A DNA stretch of 64,000 bases from Telmatactis stephensoni (taxonomy: Eukaryota; Cnidaria; Anthozoa; Actiniaria; Isophelliidae): positions 558,001 to 622,000 of the forward strand of contig JALIZF010001819.1 of NCBI GenBank assembly GCA_029948255.1, written 5' to 3'. The translations under genes were made by a program, and so were the position numbers. Under the pieces are notes generated by a model that did not search any database, was not told the DNA's origin, and was given only the letters and a program-made list of their open reading frames with translations. How positions within the stretch are numbered: position 1 is the first letter of the stretch; every line of letters begins with the position of its first letter. This document shows positions 51,901 to 63,261 of this stretch, one piece after another.

Positions 51901-54900
51901 TCGTGTCTAAAAACATAAAGCATAGAAGCTGAGACCGAAATGGTGCATGGGATCGGTGAATCATTATATTCTGATTTATTCATTTACGCTGCGACCCATA
52001 AAAATTCGAAGCCAAACGGTCTGCCAACGCAGGTCCTGCATACGCTTTCAGCATTTTGCATCGAAGGCACAGCGTAAATGAATAAATCAGAAGATAATTA
52101 TTCACATCCCATGCACCATTTCGGCCTCAGCTTCTATATGTTTTTAGACCCGACAACATTTTTTCAATTGACTATATACTACAGTCCAAGAAAGAGGACA
52201 AAATGAAATGTAACATACAGTATGTCTAACATAGTAGTAGCAATGTTGCATTAAGTGGCTGAAATCTGGCTGTAAAATTATAAAGAAATTGAATGACCGA
52301 CAACATTTTTTCAATTGACTATATACTACAGTCCAAGAAAGAGGACAAAATGAAATGTAACATACAGTATGTCTAACATAGTAGTAGCAATGTTGCATTA
52401 AGTGGCTGAAATCTGGCTGTAAAATTATAAAGAAATTGAATGATTGGGAATCGTAAAATTTGGTAATTCACCATATTAATACAAGGTGGCTGTAAATAAC
52501 ATGGTTATTTTAATAAGAGAATATGTGAACTTTCACCCATCCAAAAACAGATTGAAGAGTCTGTCAGTAATAACAATGTAGCTGTATTAATAAAAAATAA
52601 ATAAAAATAAATAACTGTTTATTTAAGTGTCCAAGTCTTGTAGCGCTTGTGCACTAATTGGGGGACACTGTACTCTCACACACACTACCTCTACATTAAG
52701 TGTTTTGCAAATAATCACTCGACTCACATGTTGATTTTTGCCGAGGGAGGAAAAACCAGAGAACCTGCTCTAACAGCTCGGCCAGCCATGACACCCATAT
52801 GAGGTGGCCATATGGCATGGTTGCACTATATTACACACCATAAAAATAATAGTTTTAAATTTAATTTTCAGTTTTGGAGATAACTGACAAAATCTTTCAA
52901 GGTGGCGTGTGCCTGGTACAGGTGTACTGTTAGCTGCAACACCTCCATTACAATCATCCAATGCAATTATAGTATCAACACAAATATTGCTCTAATTTCT
53001 CATGATTTTGTAGGTCGTCTTGGCACTCCTCACTTTATGTCTCCAGAAGTGATCAACAGAGAAAGATATGGCAAACCAGTAGATATTTGGGGATGTGGTA
53101 AGAGCACTTGTAATCATTTTCCTAGACTTTCTCAAAGTGGTCAGCCCGCTTTTTAATTTTTTGCTTTAGCAGGACTGGTGGTCATCCTCTCGCATCAAAA
53201 CAAAAACAAAACAAACAAACAAAAAACAAACAAACAAACAAACAAACAAACAAACAAACAAACAAAACAAAACAAAATCTCCAAAGAATAATGACTAAAA
53301 TATAGACTAGATATGAGAGGACAACTTGTAGCAAGTCTATCATTTTCCAAAAATGATGGGTTTTTTTTGTGACCACAAGTGAAATTCAAGGTTTATTGAC
53401 ATGGTGAACTTCCTCCTTAACTCCCCAAGCACTTCTTATGCATGTACTGTCTACATTGAAATAATTGCTTTGGTTTAAATCTGACATTTCAGGAGTTATC
53501 CTATTTATTTTGCTGGGTGGAAACTTTCCATTTCATGGTACTGGAGAAAAAGTCTATGATTCAATCAAGAAAGGTCAACCACTGGTGAGATTTTTGTTAA
53601 TATTTAATTATAAATAGACCTGGACTGCCTTATACAGTTAACGCTTTTGTAAGCAACCACCTTTGAATTAGAAAAAGTGGTCACAAATGAAGCTGGTTGC
53701 TTATGAGAATGTGCTTTCATAAGTGACCATGCATTAGAACAACAGAGACTGGTCGTTTAGCAGAGCTTTTAGCATGAGCTTTGGTAAAATGTTGCTCAAG
53801 TCTATCACAGAAGAGGTCTAGGAATACTCAGACTATCATAAAAAAAGAAATTGCAAAAAAAACTAAAAATACAGTATTCAAGTGATATGGTAAAATCTCA
53901 GGTTCAGGGTTGGGGGGGGGGACTAAGCAATGACAAAAAGACCCCCCTCCTCACTCTATGAGCGTACATGTATACACACAAACATCCAAAATCCAACATC
54001 CTCTTTGGCATAGCTTTGTACTTGACTCACTAAAATTTTGATTTACAGATGAGATCCAAGCAGTGGGATCATATTAGTGAAGAAGCAAGAGAACTTTGTA
54101 TGCAAATGATGGTTAATGATCCTAACAAGAGATTAACAGCTGAAGAAGCTCTCACTCACCCATGGCTTAAAGTAAGTCATTTGAACTCACATCTATTATA
54201 AACATCTGTTCGACTTATACTTAGTACAAAATCTATTTGACCAACGTACAGTTGTTATCAAAAATGTTGTCCGTCAACATATGTTATAGGCGGATCTTTG
54301 TTTACAATTTTTGCTCATTAGCATAGCCATTTCTCTTTTCAACCAGATAAACACCAAATTAACTCTGAATATTGAAAGGGCATGGCAAAATTAGGTTTCC
54401 TTTGAGATTTGAGCTTGACTCATACAATAGTTTTTGCGTGATGCGGTTTTAAAAACTCTAAATTTTACAGAGAATGTATGGTCTCATTAGTGCTTTTGCC
54501 ACCCAGAAATTTGAAAGTAAATTGGAAGCTGGATATCTCGCGCAATATTGCATACAAAGAGTTAACTGAAATTTCGTAGATTACTTGTATTAAAAAGCTC
54601 TTAAAAGTTTTGGACTCTGTTTGTAATTTTATCGAATTTTAAGCGTATGCTAATGGAGCAAAATGTAAACATTGACGTCAGCTAAGATCCTCCTATAGTC
54701 TCATTCTGAAAGAACTTGATGTGACCAGACAGAAATCATCACTCTATAAGAAATGACTGCAATTATTTTATAAAAATGATTAATTGATGAATGGATTGAT
54801 TAATTAATTGATTGACTGATTGCTTGATTAATATCAATCAATCGATCCATCGATTGACCAATTAAATAATCGATAGATTGATTCGTTCATTGATGATTGT

Positions 54901-57900
54901 TTGATTAATCAATCAATCAATCTATCCATCGATTGACTGATTAAAAAATTGATGAATTGATTCGTTCATTTGTTCATTCTCACCCTTTTCCCCTTTATTT
55001 TCATCTCAGAGTCGAGAGATTCCCAGACGAGATCACTTACAAGATACTGTAGACGAAATGAAGAAATTTAATGCACGACGAAAACTAAAGGTAGGAACTA
55101 CAAAACAATGTATGGTAGTTTTAACACTTCAATGCTGCTTGTACTCTGTATGTTTATTTGTAAAGAAATTTAATAATTTAATAATATACACCTATTTCAA
55201 TAAACGTTGTCGTTATCAAGCTACGCGACTGACCCGAAAGGGAGTATGGGAAGAAAGTACTAAAGTTATAAAACGGCAAAAATCCCACACGATTACTCAA
55301 ATTCAGCTTGCTCTGACCTTATACACTAAAGAACTTTACTTACTGATACTAAAGTCAATACCAAAGCGGAAAAGAAAGTGAAGTTTTGCTACTACCCATA
55401 CTCCTTTTCGGTCTAGTCGTGTGGGCTTGAGAGCTATAGATCATAAGACAAACTTTTTTGAAATAGGTGTATATTACTTAACAAGTAGATTCCATTTTTC
55501 CTTGCGTCTGTACTCGAATAGATGCACAGATAACATTAAAATGTGATGAGAACAAAAAAGTACGCCACAAGTCAAAGTCGAGTAGCGTGACTGTTGTTTT
55601 CACCACATTTTGACGATTATAGGACAGACACACGGAAAAATGGAATCTATTTTTATATAATATTCATCGAAACATTTCAACCAATCGGAGCGCGCGTAAG
55701 ATTCATTGACATCATCTATGCATGTGTACTGTAATAACACACGGTTCTCGACCAATCAGAGCGCGCGTAATATACTCATTTTTATATAAAAGCCAATAAT
55801 GTATGTACTAGACTGATTCCGTAAGTCGTAGTTTTCACTCCTTTGTATCAGACCCAACATATGGAATCAGTCTGTGGTTGTCACTTACAGTTTAGTATGC
55901 TTTTAAAGGAAACCACAAATCGCGAACACTATCAGTTTCAAATACCTGTACAATCAGGCCTACTTTATGCTTCGAAAATGATCTGATTTCGAAAATCAAA
56001 CTTAGCATTTCTTAGAAGTGAATCCCCAGCTCAATAAAGCGAACACTTATTTATTTATTTTTGTATTTATTTGAGTATTGTGAGTAATGAAATGACGTCA
56101 GTTCTGTTCTTTGAGACATACAGTCAAGCTTTTTGCAAAGTGTTAATTGCCCTTCTACATGAAAAAGCTTTCTTTGGCAAATAACTTTTGCTCGTCTGGA
56201 GCTAAAAAGATAGAAAGTTTGATCACAAATGCATTTGTCGTATGTAATTTGTTCGTAAAATTTGTCAGTGAAAATAGCTTTTGTGGAATGGTCTTTAAAA
56301 TTTGAGACTAAATTTTCAAGGAAAAATATATCGGTACACTGGATGATTCAGAAAATCAGGGGAGCAAAAATACGTTTGATTCAAAGCTGTAGAGCACCTT
56401 CGCGAACTGGCGTAATTGATTGCACAGTATACCCAAACCACAACGATTAATTCCAGCTTTACTGAGCTTTGGATTCATTTAGCGCTGCGCGTCGGTTTTA
56501 AATAAAGCTCATGTAATACATGGTGATAGATACGTGGCTCAGACAAGCATTATGAAACCGGAAAAGAAGACGGAGAAAAACGCATTTTATCATAGACCAT
56601 TTTTGACCTCTTTAAAGAATATCTGATTAGTCAATTTGTCTGTCAACAGCTTAGTGTTTGCCTCTGTCCCTCTATTATCATGCATGGTATTAGATATCTC
56701 CAACATGCAAAAATATACCAGTTTATTCAACTTTTTATTTTACTATATATCTCAAGTGTTTGCTGTAAAAACTTCTACAACGACGTTTTTGACACAATAA
56801 CAAATCGTGTATTTTCATGTTTCAGATGTTTTATCTATTACGTGACCAAACGCATCAGGTCAAACAGAGCCTTGGTTCCATGAAAATATATAAATAAATT
56901 GTCTGGCCAGAATTGTGTTAAAATTCATTACAAAAACGTCTCAAGATCTCTCGAATGCTTGAATGAAAAATATAATTGACTTGCCTCTATATGCGTTCGT
57001 TTAGCAACATGTAGGGTGAGAAATTCGTAGATTTCCAGCTCAAAGGAATTCCTCCGAGTCGCGAGAGCTTCAGTTTTCAAGTACTCCATTGAGAGTTCGA
57101 TATTTGGTCAAACTATTGGAGATGAAGCTCAAAATAACAGCCCATTCTGAAGCTCTTATAAGTATATAGGTATTTCTCGAGTTAAAAGCTCCAAATTACA
57201 TTGTGCCACTCCAGGAAAAGCCTGTCTCTGAAAGCTATTTTCTTTGTAGTCGGCCATGTTGCATTCCTAAAGTTCCTCGCTGGCGTTCACTACGGAGGTG
57301 ATGAATGAGGGGCATTGTTTTTTACGTTCTTAACCAATCAGGGTGTAACACGTGACCGATTGCGCAAGAATGCTGCATTCTCGAGACGAACACAGGAAAA
57401 AAAAACAGTTGCATTTTATAACTCGTTCCCGGCCTAAAGGCCTGGGCACGAGTAAAAATATCTTGATTAGTCAGTTTGTCTGTCAACAGCTATTAGTGCC
57501 TTTGTCTTTCTATTATCATGCATAGGTATTAGATATCTCCAACATGCAAAAATATACCAGTTTTATATTCAACTTCTTATTTCACTATATATCTCAATTG
57601 TTTGCTGTTAAGACTTCTACAACGGCATATTTGACACAATAACAAATCGTGTATTTTTTCGTTCATGTTTCGGATGTTATATATGAATAAAAGACGTTAC
57701 GTGACCAAACGCGAAATACAAGGTCAATGGAATCTAGTTTCATGCCATTCCGATATTAAATTAAAATTCACTACAAAAACCTCTCAAGATCTCTTGAATG
57801 CTTGAATGAGGAATATAATTGACTTGCTTCTATGTATGTTCGTTTAGCAACATGTAGGATGAGAAATTCGTAGTTTTCCAGCTCATAGGAAATAGTCGTT

Positions 57901-60900
57901 ATCGCGAGGGCCTCGGCTTTCAAGTACTCCATTTAGAGTTCGATATTTGGTCAAAGTTTTGGAGATGAAGCTCAAAATAACAGCCCATTCTGAAGCTCAT
58001 ATAAGTATATAGGTATATCTCGAGTTAAAAGCTCCAAATTACATTGTTCTACTGCAGGAAAAGCCTGTCTCTGAAAGCTATTTTCTTTGTAGTAACTTGC
58101 TTTAAATATTTTCAAAAAAAGTTGTCATTAAAAACAAACGGCAGAAATCGGACTCAAGAGATGAAAAAAAATTTTGTCTGAGGTTTGTTTGTCTGAGTTG
58201 TGACGTCACTGACGCGCACCGCTATTAAGGAATCAGCATGCACCATATCTAACATAAAATGAGTTGATAATGTTGACAATTACTGGTTCCTTTTAAAGAC
58301 ATTCAATGTTAAGGTATAGACTACAAAAACTATGCATTATAATCCAATAGTGCATATTAGATACCAATTTATGAGGTAAACTTGGGTTTATAGAAACTGT
58401 TAAAACCGATACAATACTGAGTATCCTTTAAAATTCAAAACCCGAGAAAATCATTTTAAGGGTTCTTTAAGTAGTTTTTATTTCACTGTGAAAACGGCAC
58501 GGTCAAGGCACGGCACGTTTTAGCACGAATTTCGGATGTTTTTCTAGACTTTACGGCACTGACACTGTACGAAAACTGGCCTTTGCATTGTCTTAGCTTA
58601 TATTAGGCCTACAAGCCTATACTACTTTCTATTTAACTTTAATATACTATCATGTACAGAGGTTAACCGCATATTATACAAGGCCTTATACATTGGTCAG
58701 TCTAAAACTTTGGATGTTTCATATATAGACTAGCCTTTAAACTTATAAAGCTTGTGAATTTTTTATACATTGCCATCAGAATCGTTATTCTAATCTGCGG
58801 ATTTGTACCTAAATAAGTGATTGAAAATCGGCTTTAATTCGTTCAGCTATTTTGAATTCACTTTCCTCGGCTGTCACCGTGAAAGTTATATCGTTTTTGC
58901 TTGATTCGTTTCGTCCTTTTCTTCAATTATTTACCGTGATGGATGGATCAAACTCAGCGCCTACGGACCAACAGTCTGTAATTTTAAACATTCGTTTCTC
59001 ATTGAAGTTTTATCGTCATGATTTTTGAAGCAGGCAAAAAATTGTACATCTTGCTATTTAAAAGAAGACAAGAAAATTCGTTTTTGTTCTAAAATTTAAC
59101 TTTTTTATACTACAGGGTGCTGTTCTCGCTGCCGTTGCAAGCCGAAAATTTCCAGGTTTGAATCGAAATTCTTCTTAAATTAATGTTCTTTTTGTAGTGT
59201 TTTATTTTGGTTAACTATAAGTTATTTTGTTGTAGTGCTGAATGGCGACATTGGTGGTATGCAGGTGAGTTGTATTCATTCACAAATTCAACATTTCTCA
59301 TTAAAATCAAACATAACAAGCTGAGACTTCGTCCTCACCATTCTGGGTCAATTTGAAAATGCATCTCAGATTTTTCTTCGTTTTTGCACCTTTGACCAAA
59401 GAAAAACTCGTTTAGTGTGGGCGCTAAGCCTGAACCGTAACAAAAACGGATACTTTTTTAAAATTAATCCGTACTACAATGGAAGTAGTCTGAATTTCAA
59501 AAAAAAAAATACTTTTTCGTCTATGTCACTAGCTTTGGATGAATTTCATAATTTCATTTGAAAAACTTTTTTCTTTTTCTTTTCTTCGCGTTTTTAGAGC
59601 GACGACGACGTATTTGAATCAGAAGAAGACGATCTCACTGCTACAGGTAATGTTTTCTACAATAAAAAACGAGATAGAAATCCAAAATAGAAAACCCAAA
59701 TTGCTATTTCGTACAAGTTAGGAAATTATAAATAAATCGTCTTACAAATCAGCAAAAAAATTCAACAACCTCTCATCAGTAAAAAAGATATTTGGTGTGT
59801 CCAATATGATGTTAATTTTTTCCCATTAATTTTGCTTATTGCTGGCTATTTGATATGCATAACCAAGCGTGAGATATATTCGTGAGATGTTCGTGAGATG
59901 TGTGTGATATTTGAACCATCATCTCTTATCGCTAAAGTAATGGCGACCTTATTATCCACGTCCCATAAAATGTCCGGTCGACTGATCTAATGTCTCGATA
60001 AAAAACCGATAAACTGATCCAGTGTCGCGACTAGACTTGAATATCTGCCGCATTTTTCGACTCCAAACAACCCAAAGTCTAAAGGCACGAAGGAGAAAGA
60101 TAGTGTTACGAACACCAAGAGGATTTTCAAGGATATTTATGGTATAATCGCTGCTTTGCATTATCTGATATCCACGATGTTGCATTTGATATTAAACCAA
60201 TATTTAACCACTTTTTTACCTCCAAGAGCTACCTACAAATGATAGCTTACCCATCCCCTTGCTCTTGCGTGACATGTCTATCAATGATAACCACATATTT
60301 GAGTGATGAGGTATAGTTTATGTTTGATCACCGCTTCCCTCCCATGTGTTTTCATCTGTTTTTTGTTTGTTTGTTGTTGTTTTTATTCGGGGGATTGATC
60401 GAAGTACCAACTGAACATAATGGAGTTGCGTGACAAATTCACCTTCAGTATCCTTCCAAGTCTTTTCATCTGGTTCAATATGATAGAAATACTAAGCTGT
60501 ATGGCGTTGCGTGACAACTTGTCCTTGTTTTAGGTGCGGTCAGTCAGCTTTTAGATTCACTGGAGGAAATAAAAGTGCTAACTGGTGCTAAAACCAGCGA
60601 GACGTCGTTCCTTCAATCCTTTTTTGAAGATCCAAGACTGCAAGCTCTTTTAGAGGTAATCGACCGCTTTCGATATTCACACACAAAGCAATTCAAAACG
60701 AGGCTCAGGGGCCGGTTGTACGAAGGGCGAATAGTACTATCCAGCAGATAAATCCTTATCCAGCGGATAAAATCTATACAAAATCTTTACAGTGGATAAC
60801 TCTTATCCGGTAGATAACTTTATCCAACCTTCGTACAACAGGGACCAGGTCTAACAATGAAATCGTACTTAGCATTTTACTTCCCCTAAGCCTTGACTTG

Positions 60901-63261
60901 ACCTCATTGTTTGATATCTTGCCTGCCTGCAGGCTCTCCAGGGGAGGGGGACTGGGGGAGGGAAGGTGGAGAGGGACTGGGGAGGAGAGGAAGGAAAGGA
61001 AAGGAGAGCCCTCCCTCTCCCCTTTCCCCCTTCCATTCAGATGTACGTTACATGTACCGCTCTCAAGGGGAAGTGGTGCAGGGGGTTTTGGGGAGGAGGG
61101 AAACTTACCAAACCCCTCCCCCACCGGGTCTGATATCCAGGTTGGGGGGAGGTGTTCATAGAGTACCGTCATCTCGTACAATGAGATAACAAAGATTCTA
61201 TTATACCAGGTTTACGATCGAAGTCAGGAATGGACAGAAACTCACGAATCCTGCCCGCCTTGTACAACCCCTACAGCCGAACAAGATGCCAAAGATGTAA
61301 GTCGAATAAAGTTACATTGTGACATAGCGTGACTTTGTTTGTCTTGATACTATTGTTGTGTGACAAAAACAAATGAACGTATTGCGTGACAAACTTTGGT
61401 GTCATAAAGTTGAAGAAAACTTGGAATTCTAAAGGACAGTCTCCTTAAGTGTAGTAGTTGAGAAAAATTGACAAAATCTCGACTGCGTTTGCTAAAACAA
61501 CTGAGGTGCTGGCTTTTTAATGCCAAAGAAAATGTGTTACTTGTAAACTTTTCTCAGGAGTACAAATATAGTTTGTCCAAGCTTAAGCTTCCAGGTTAGC
61601 CTGCGCGGTCAAGATAATCATATTTGGACGTTAGCGTCGTCGCCTAGAATCAACAGTGCTGGGACATATCGAATTCGACTTGTCGATTTGTTCGGTCGGA
61701 CAAATTCATTTGTCACAGATGATAAGCTATAAAAAAATTGCTAGTGTAGACCATCTTTCTTCGAGAACGGCGGTTTATATGAATCTGTGCAATTGAATAA
61801 GTGGTATTCGTTTTAGCACGGTACTTTGAGAATTACAAGAGTGGGCTAAGGGAGCATTCACTTTTTTAGGAGGGGGGGGGGGGGTGGGCCAGAGGAATTG
61901 CAGGAATCAAATACAAAAAAAATGCAAGCCCCCACGGTAAGGAATTGAACTAGTTGATGACCCACCCCACTTCCAAATATGAAAATAGGGTCCCTTGACC
62001 TGGTTTAACTTTCAGAAAAACAAGACCCACCCCCTTTCATAGAGTAAATTTCTTTTGGCCCACCCCTCAATTCCTCCGGCCAACCCCCCCTCCTAAAAAA
62101 TGAATGCTCCCTAAGTACATTGGCACGCGCTTTTTCTTCTTTTTACAGCGTATTTTAGATATCTTAGATATCTCATATGTGAAGTGTCCGGGTGGTATCT
62201 AAAGCCTGCCGCGATTACGTGAAGACTTTTAACAAGTTGTTGACCGATGCGGCTTGTTTTTGACAGTTTTTGTCTAATCGTAATACCTTCGTCGTAGTAG
62301 GCTTCACAAATATTCTGACAATTTCGATAAAGAAATTCCTTGCCCTGAGCTGTAATTTACCTGCTTTCTAAGAGCCATTTGTAACCTGGCGTGACTCAAG
62401 CAACGTGACGAAATTTTGAAATTTTACTTTTTAACTATCGCTATGACAAATTTGATGGCGGAATCCCTTTTTCCACTGAATAAAACAATTTTATTTATGT
62501 CACGCCAGGATGATAAAAGCAAATAACTCACTTTTGTTTTGCGTTACTTTCATTGTCATGTGTTGCGTTACTCATTTCCTAACATTCTCTGTTGCGTTAC
62601 AGGTGATTAATCTGATTGAGTTTAGAGCTGAGGAGGATGACGATTGCTACGAACTACAGAGCGTTCTCTCGGACCCATATGTTCTGGTAAGTACTTCTCG
62701 CCGAGTGTTTTTCCTAGTTCCAGCGTTCGTTAATCAAGCAAACTGAAATCCAACACAATCAACCTTGACAACTGAACCTTGAAAATATTGTGAGTTCGAT
62801 TACCAAATGAACGGTAGGATGTTGCCGTAGGTAAATAGAGTTTACCATCTTATTTGCCAACAGGGAGGTAGGCTTGATTGCCCGATGTCTCTGAATATGG
62901 GATTCATGGATCGAGTTCGGTTTAGTTCAGTCGAAAAACTGGAAAATTTCATTCGTTTTTTCGCCACTTTCCATATGAAAGAGAAACAATGTAGTCGCGC
63001 ATTATTACTTCAAAAGAATATCTGTCGCAAAGACTGAGATTTCTATCAGCTGAAAGCTGCCATAATACCGTTTATCTTTACCTCAAGGGAAGTATACTGA
63101 TTTCGATCTTAATTTGAAACCCAAACAGTCGATGCTGGAGGCCCATGATGGCGTTTTAAAGAAATCTACAGGACCAGAAACGACAATGAATCAGACCGAC
63201 GGAATTCCTGAAGGATATGACGCCAGCTTGACTGTTGAAGCGACCTGAGAAATTAACCCGC
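42917..63261 (+). CDS. CASK: CASK, CaMK-type MAGUK scaffold kinase (5' part; 3' end beyond window)
   Basis: CASK is a membrane-associated scaffold at junctions and synapses. Exons: 42917-42966, 43106-43218, 43872-43922, 47371-47425, 48891-48968, 49565-49637, 51402-51504, 53014-53097, 53493-53584, 54049-54171, 55010-55090, 59116-59155, 59236-59264, 59598-59646, 60534-60655, 61210-61296, 62603-62686 and 63129-63261. Phases agree through exon 17; total about 482 residues. The kinase has IGKGTFSV, the ATP lysine in AVKIVD (K38), IIHRDLKPHN (D138, N143), DFG (D159) and GTPHFMSPE. Then come the CaM-binding [17 protein letters not shown] and two L27 domains ([24 protein letters not shown]). The last exon ends near LTR before GTGAGA, matching the boundary before the PDZ domain. 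One extra base (CCTGAG near 63245) gives a false stop in it. Confidence 0.95.
43923..44940. other. CASK intron 3, first part
   Basis: A/T-rich intron sequence with no recognised gene or strong repeat before the SINE at about 44941. Confidence 0.5.
44941..45110 (+). mobile_element. tRNA-derived SINE, degenerate copy in CASK intron 3
   Basis: GTGGTTGAGTGGCCAGTTTG, CTGGTCTGGTAATCTGG and AAAGTTTGATTACCACG correspond to the head of the copy at 45811. TTCTTGGCCATGCTTCTAAA and TAGCCAACTGGTTTGC match its body. Confidence 0.65.
45811..46075 (+). mobile_element. tRNA-derived SINE, best-preserved copy
   Basis: The head has a good A box TGGCCGAGTGG (45818-45828) and a perfect B box GGTTCGATTCC (45862-45872), like a Ser/Leu-type tRNA. 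The would-be acceptor ends GGCAGCA and CTGGCCACT do not pair and no anticodon arm folds cleanly, so it is a SINE. The body contains TCGGCCATGCTTGTAATATA and AGCCAACTGGTTTGCC, shared with the copies at 10992 and 44941. It ends near GAGTCTCAATCATGTATG. Confidence 0.8.
46076..47008. other. CASK intron 3, A/T-rich
   Basis: No gene or clear element was recognised; there is some internal repetition of TTTAACAAGTTCA(A/G)GTATGCAAT near 46350 and 46505. Confidence 0.5.
47010..47047. repeat. Perfect 18-bp palindrome
   Basis: CCTGATCCCTTAATACCC, two bases TC, then GGGTATTAAGGGATCAGG. All 18 pairs are perfect. Confidence 0.97.
47449..47672. mobile_element. MITE in CASK intron 3
   Basis: AATAGGCCATTTCACAG at the left is mirrored by CTGTGAAATGGTCTATT-like sequence at the right. 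Inner parts ACAGCATGTAATATATT and AATATATTACATGGTGT, and TTGACTACAGCC and GGCTGTAGTCAA, also pair. It begins about 25 bases after the exon 4 donor. Confidence 0.8.
49050..49420. repeat. Degenerate CATT/CATC/TTCA tetranucleotide region
   Basis: Pyrimidine-rich strand of CATTCATTCATC-type words in CASK intron 5. Open frames here (Phe/Ile/His/Ser-rich) are products of the repeat. Confidence 0.85.
49940..50495. mobile_element. Several nested copies of the short MITE family
   Basis: GCAGATTTGTATGAGTGTGA (about 49957), GCAGATTTCTTATGAGTGTT (about 50000), then an inverted pair of units: CTATAAAAACATTTGAAATT...CACAGTCATACGAAATC (50292-50375) and GGCAGGAATTTTGGATGTTT...TTTCACACTCATACAAAGTC (50397-50482). 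The pair makes a larger foldback in CASK intron 6. Confidence 0.75.
51879..52177. mobile_element. MITE, TAGAAGCTGAGACC family, copy 3
   Basis: TATAGTCAATTGAAAAAA and TAGAAGCTGAGACCGAAAT at the left are mirrored by CATTTCGGCCTCAGCTTCTA and TTTTTTCAATTGACTATA at the right. TTTACGCTG and CAGCGTAAA pair inside. Confidence 0.85.
52151..52444. repeat. 147-bp tandem duplication overlapping the MITE end
   Basis: CGACAACATTTTTTCAATTG is repeated at 52298 and the units match almost base for base. The first copy begins inside the right end of the MITE at 51879-52177, so the duplication is younger than the insertion. Confidence 0.9.
53204..53278. repeat. (CAAA)n microsatellite
   Basis: A run of CAAA/CAAAA units in CASK intron 8. 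Confidence 0.95.
54775..54975. repeat. ATTGATT-rich self-complementary repeat
   Basis: Short words ATTGATTGATTAAT and ATCAATCAATC alternate, so many hairpins are possible. It lies just before CASK exon 11. Confidence 0.85.
55183..55652. mobile_element. Two adjacent foldback elements
   Basis: In the first (55183-55476), ATATACACCTATTTCAA is mirrored by TTGAAATAGGTGTATAT. In the second (about 55488-55652), AGATTCCATTTTTCC is mirrored by GGAAAAATGGAATCT, with AAAATGTG and CACATTTT inside. They lie at the start of CASK intron 11. Confidence 0.8.
56618..58093. repeat. Direct duplication of about 640 bp in CASK intron 11
   Basis: 56618-57252 and 57456-58093 are diverged direct copies. Both run from ATCT(T)GATTAGTCA-TTTGTC through ATTAGATATCTCCAACATGC, GAGATGAAGCTCAAAATAAC and GAAAAGCCTGTCTCTGAAAG to TTTTCTTTGTAGT. 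Neither has a coding frame. About 200 unrelated bases separate them. Confidence 0.9.
58488..58590. mobile_element. Short MITE unit, fragment
   Basis: CACTGTGAAAACGGCACGGT, CACGAATTTCGGATGTTTTT and GACTTTACGGCACTGACACT match the first two thirds of the unit at 32499. The right end is missing. Confidence 0.65.
60708..60845. mobile_element. Foldback element with GGCCGGTTGTACGAAGG terminus
   Basis: GTTGTACGAAGG with TCCAGCAGATAAATCCTTAT at the left is mirrored by ATAACTCTTATCCGG-type sequence and CCTTCGTACAAC at the right. It lies 50 bases after CASK exon 15. Confidence 0.8.
61846..62115. mobile_element. Foldback element with CTAAGGGAGCATTCA termini
   Basis: CTAAGGGAGCATTCACTTTT plus AGGAGGGGGG at the left is mirrored by CCCCCCTCCT and TGAATGCTCCCT(T)AG at the right. 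It lies in CASK intron 16. Confidence 0.85.

Noticed and set aside
60774..61181. 135-aa and 92-aa Pro/Gly-rich open frames on both strands
   Set aside because: They come from a purine/pyrimidine-skewed GGGGAGG tract between CASK exons 15 and 16, and have no conserved content.
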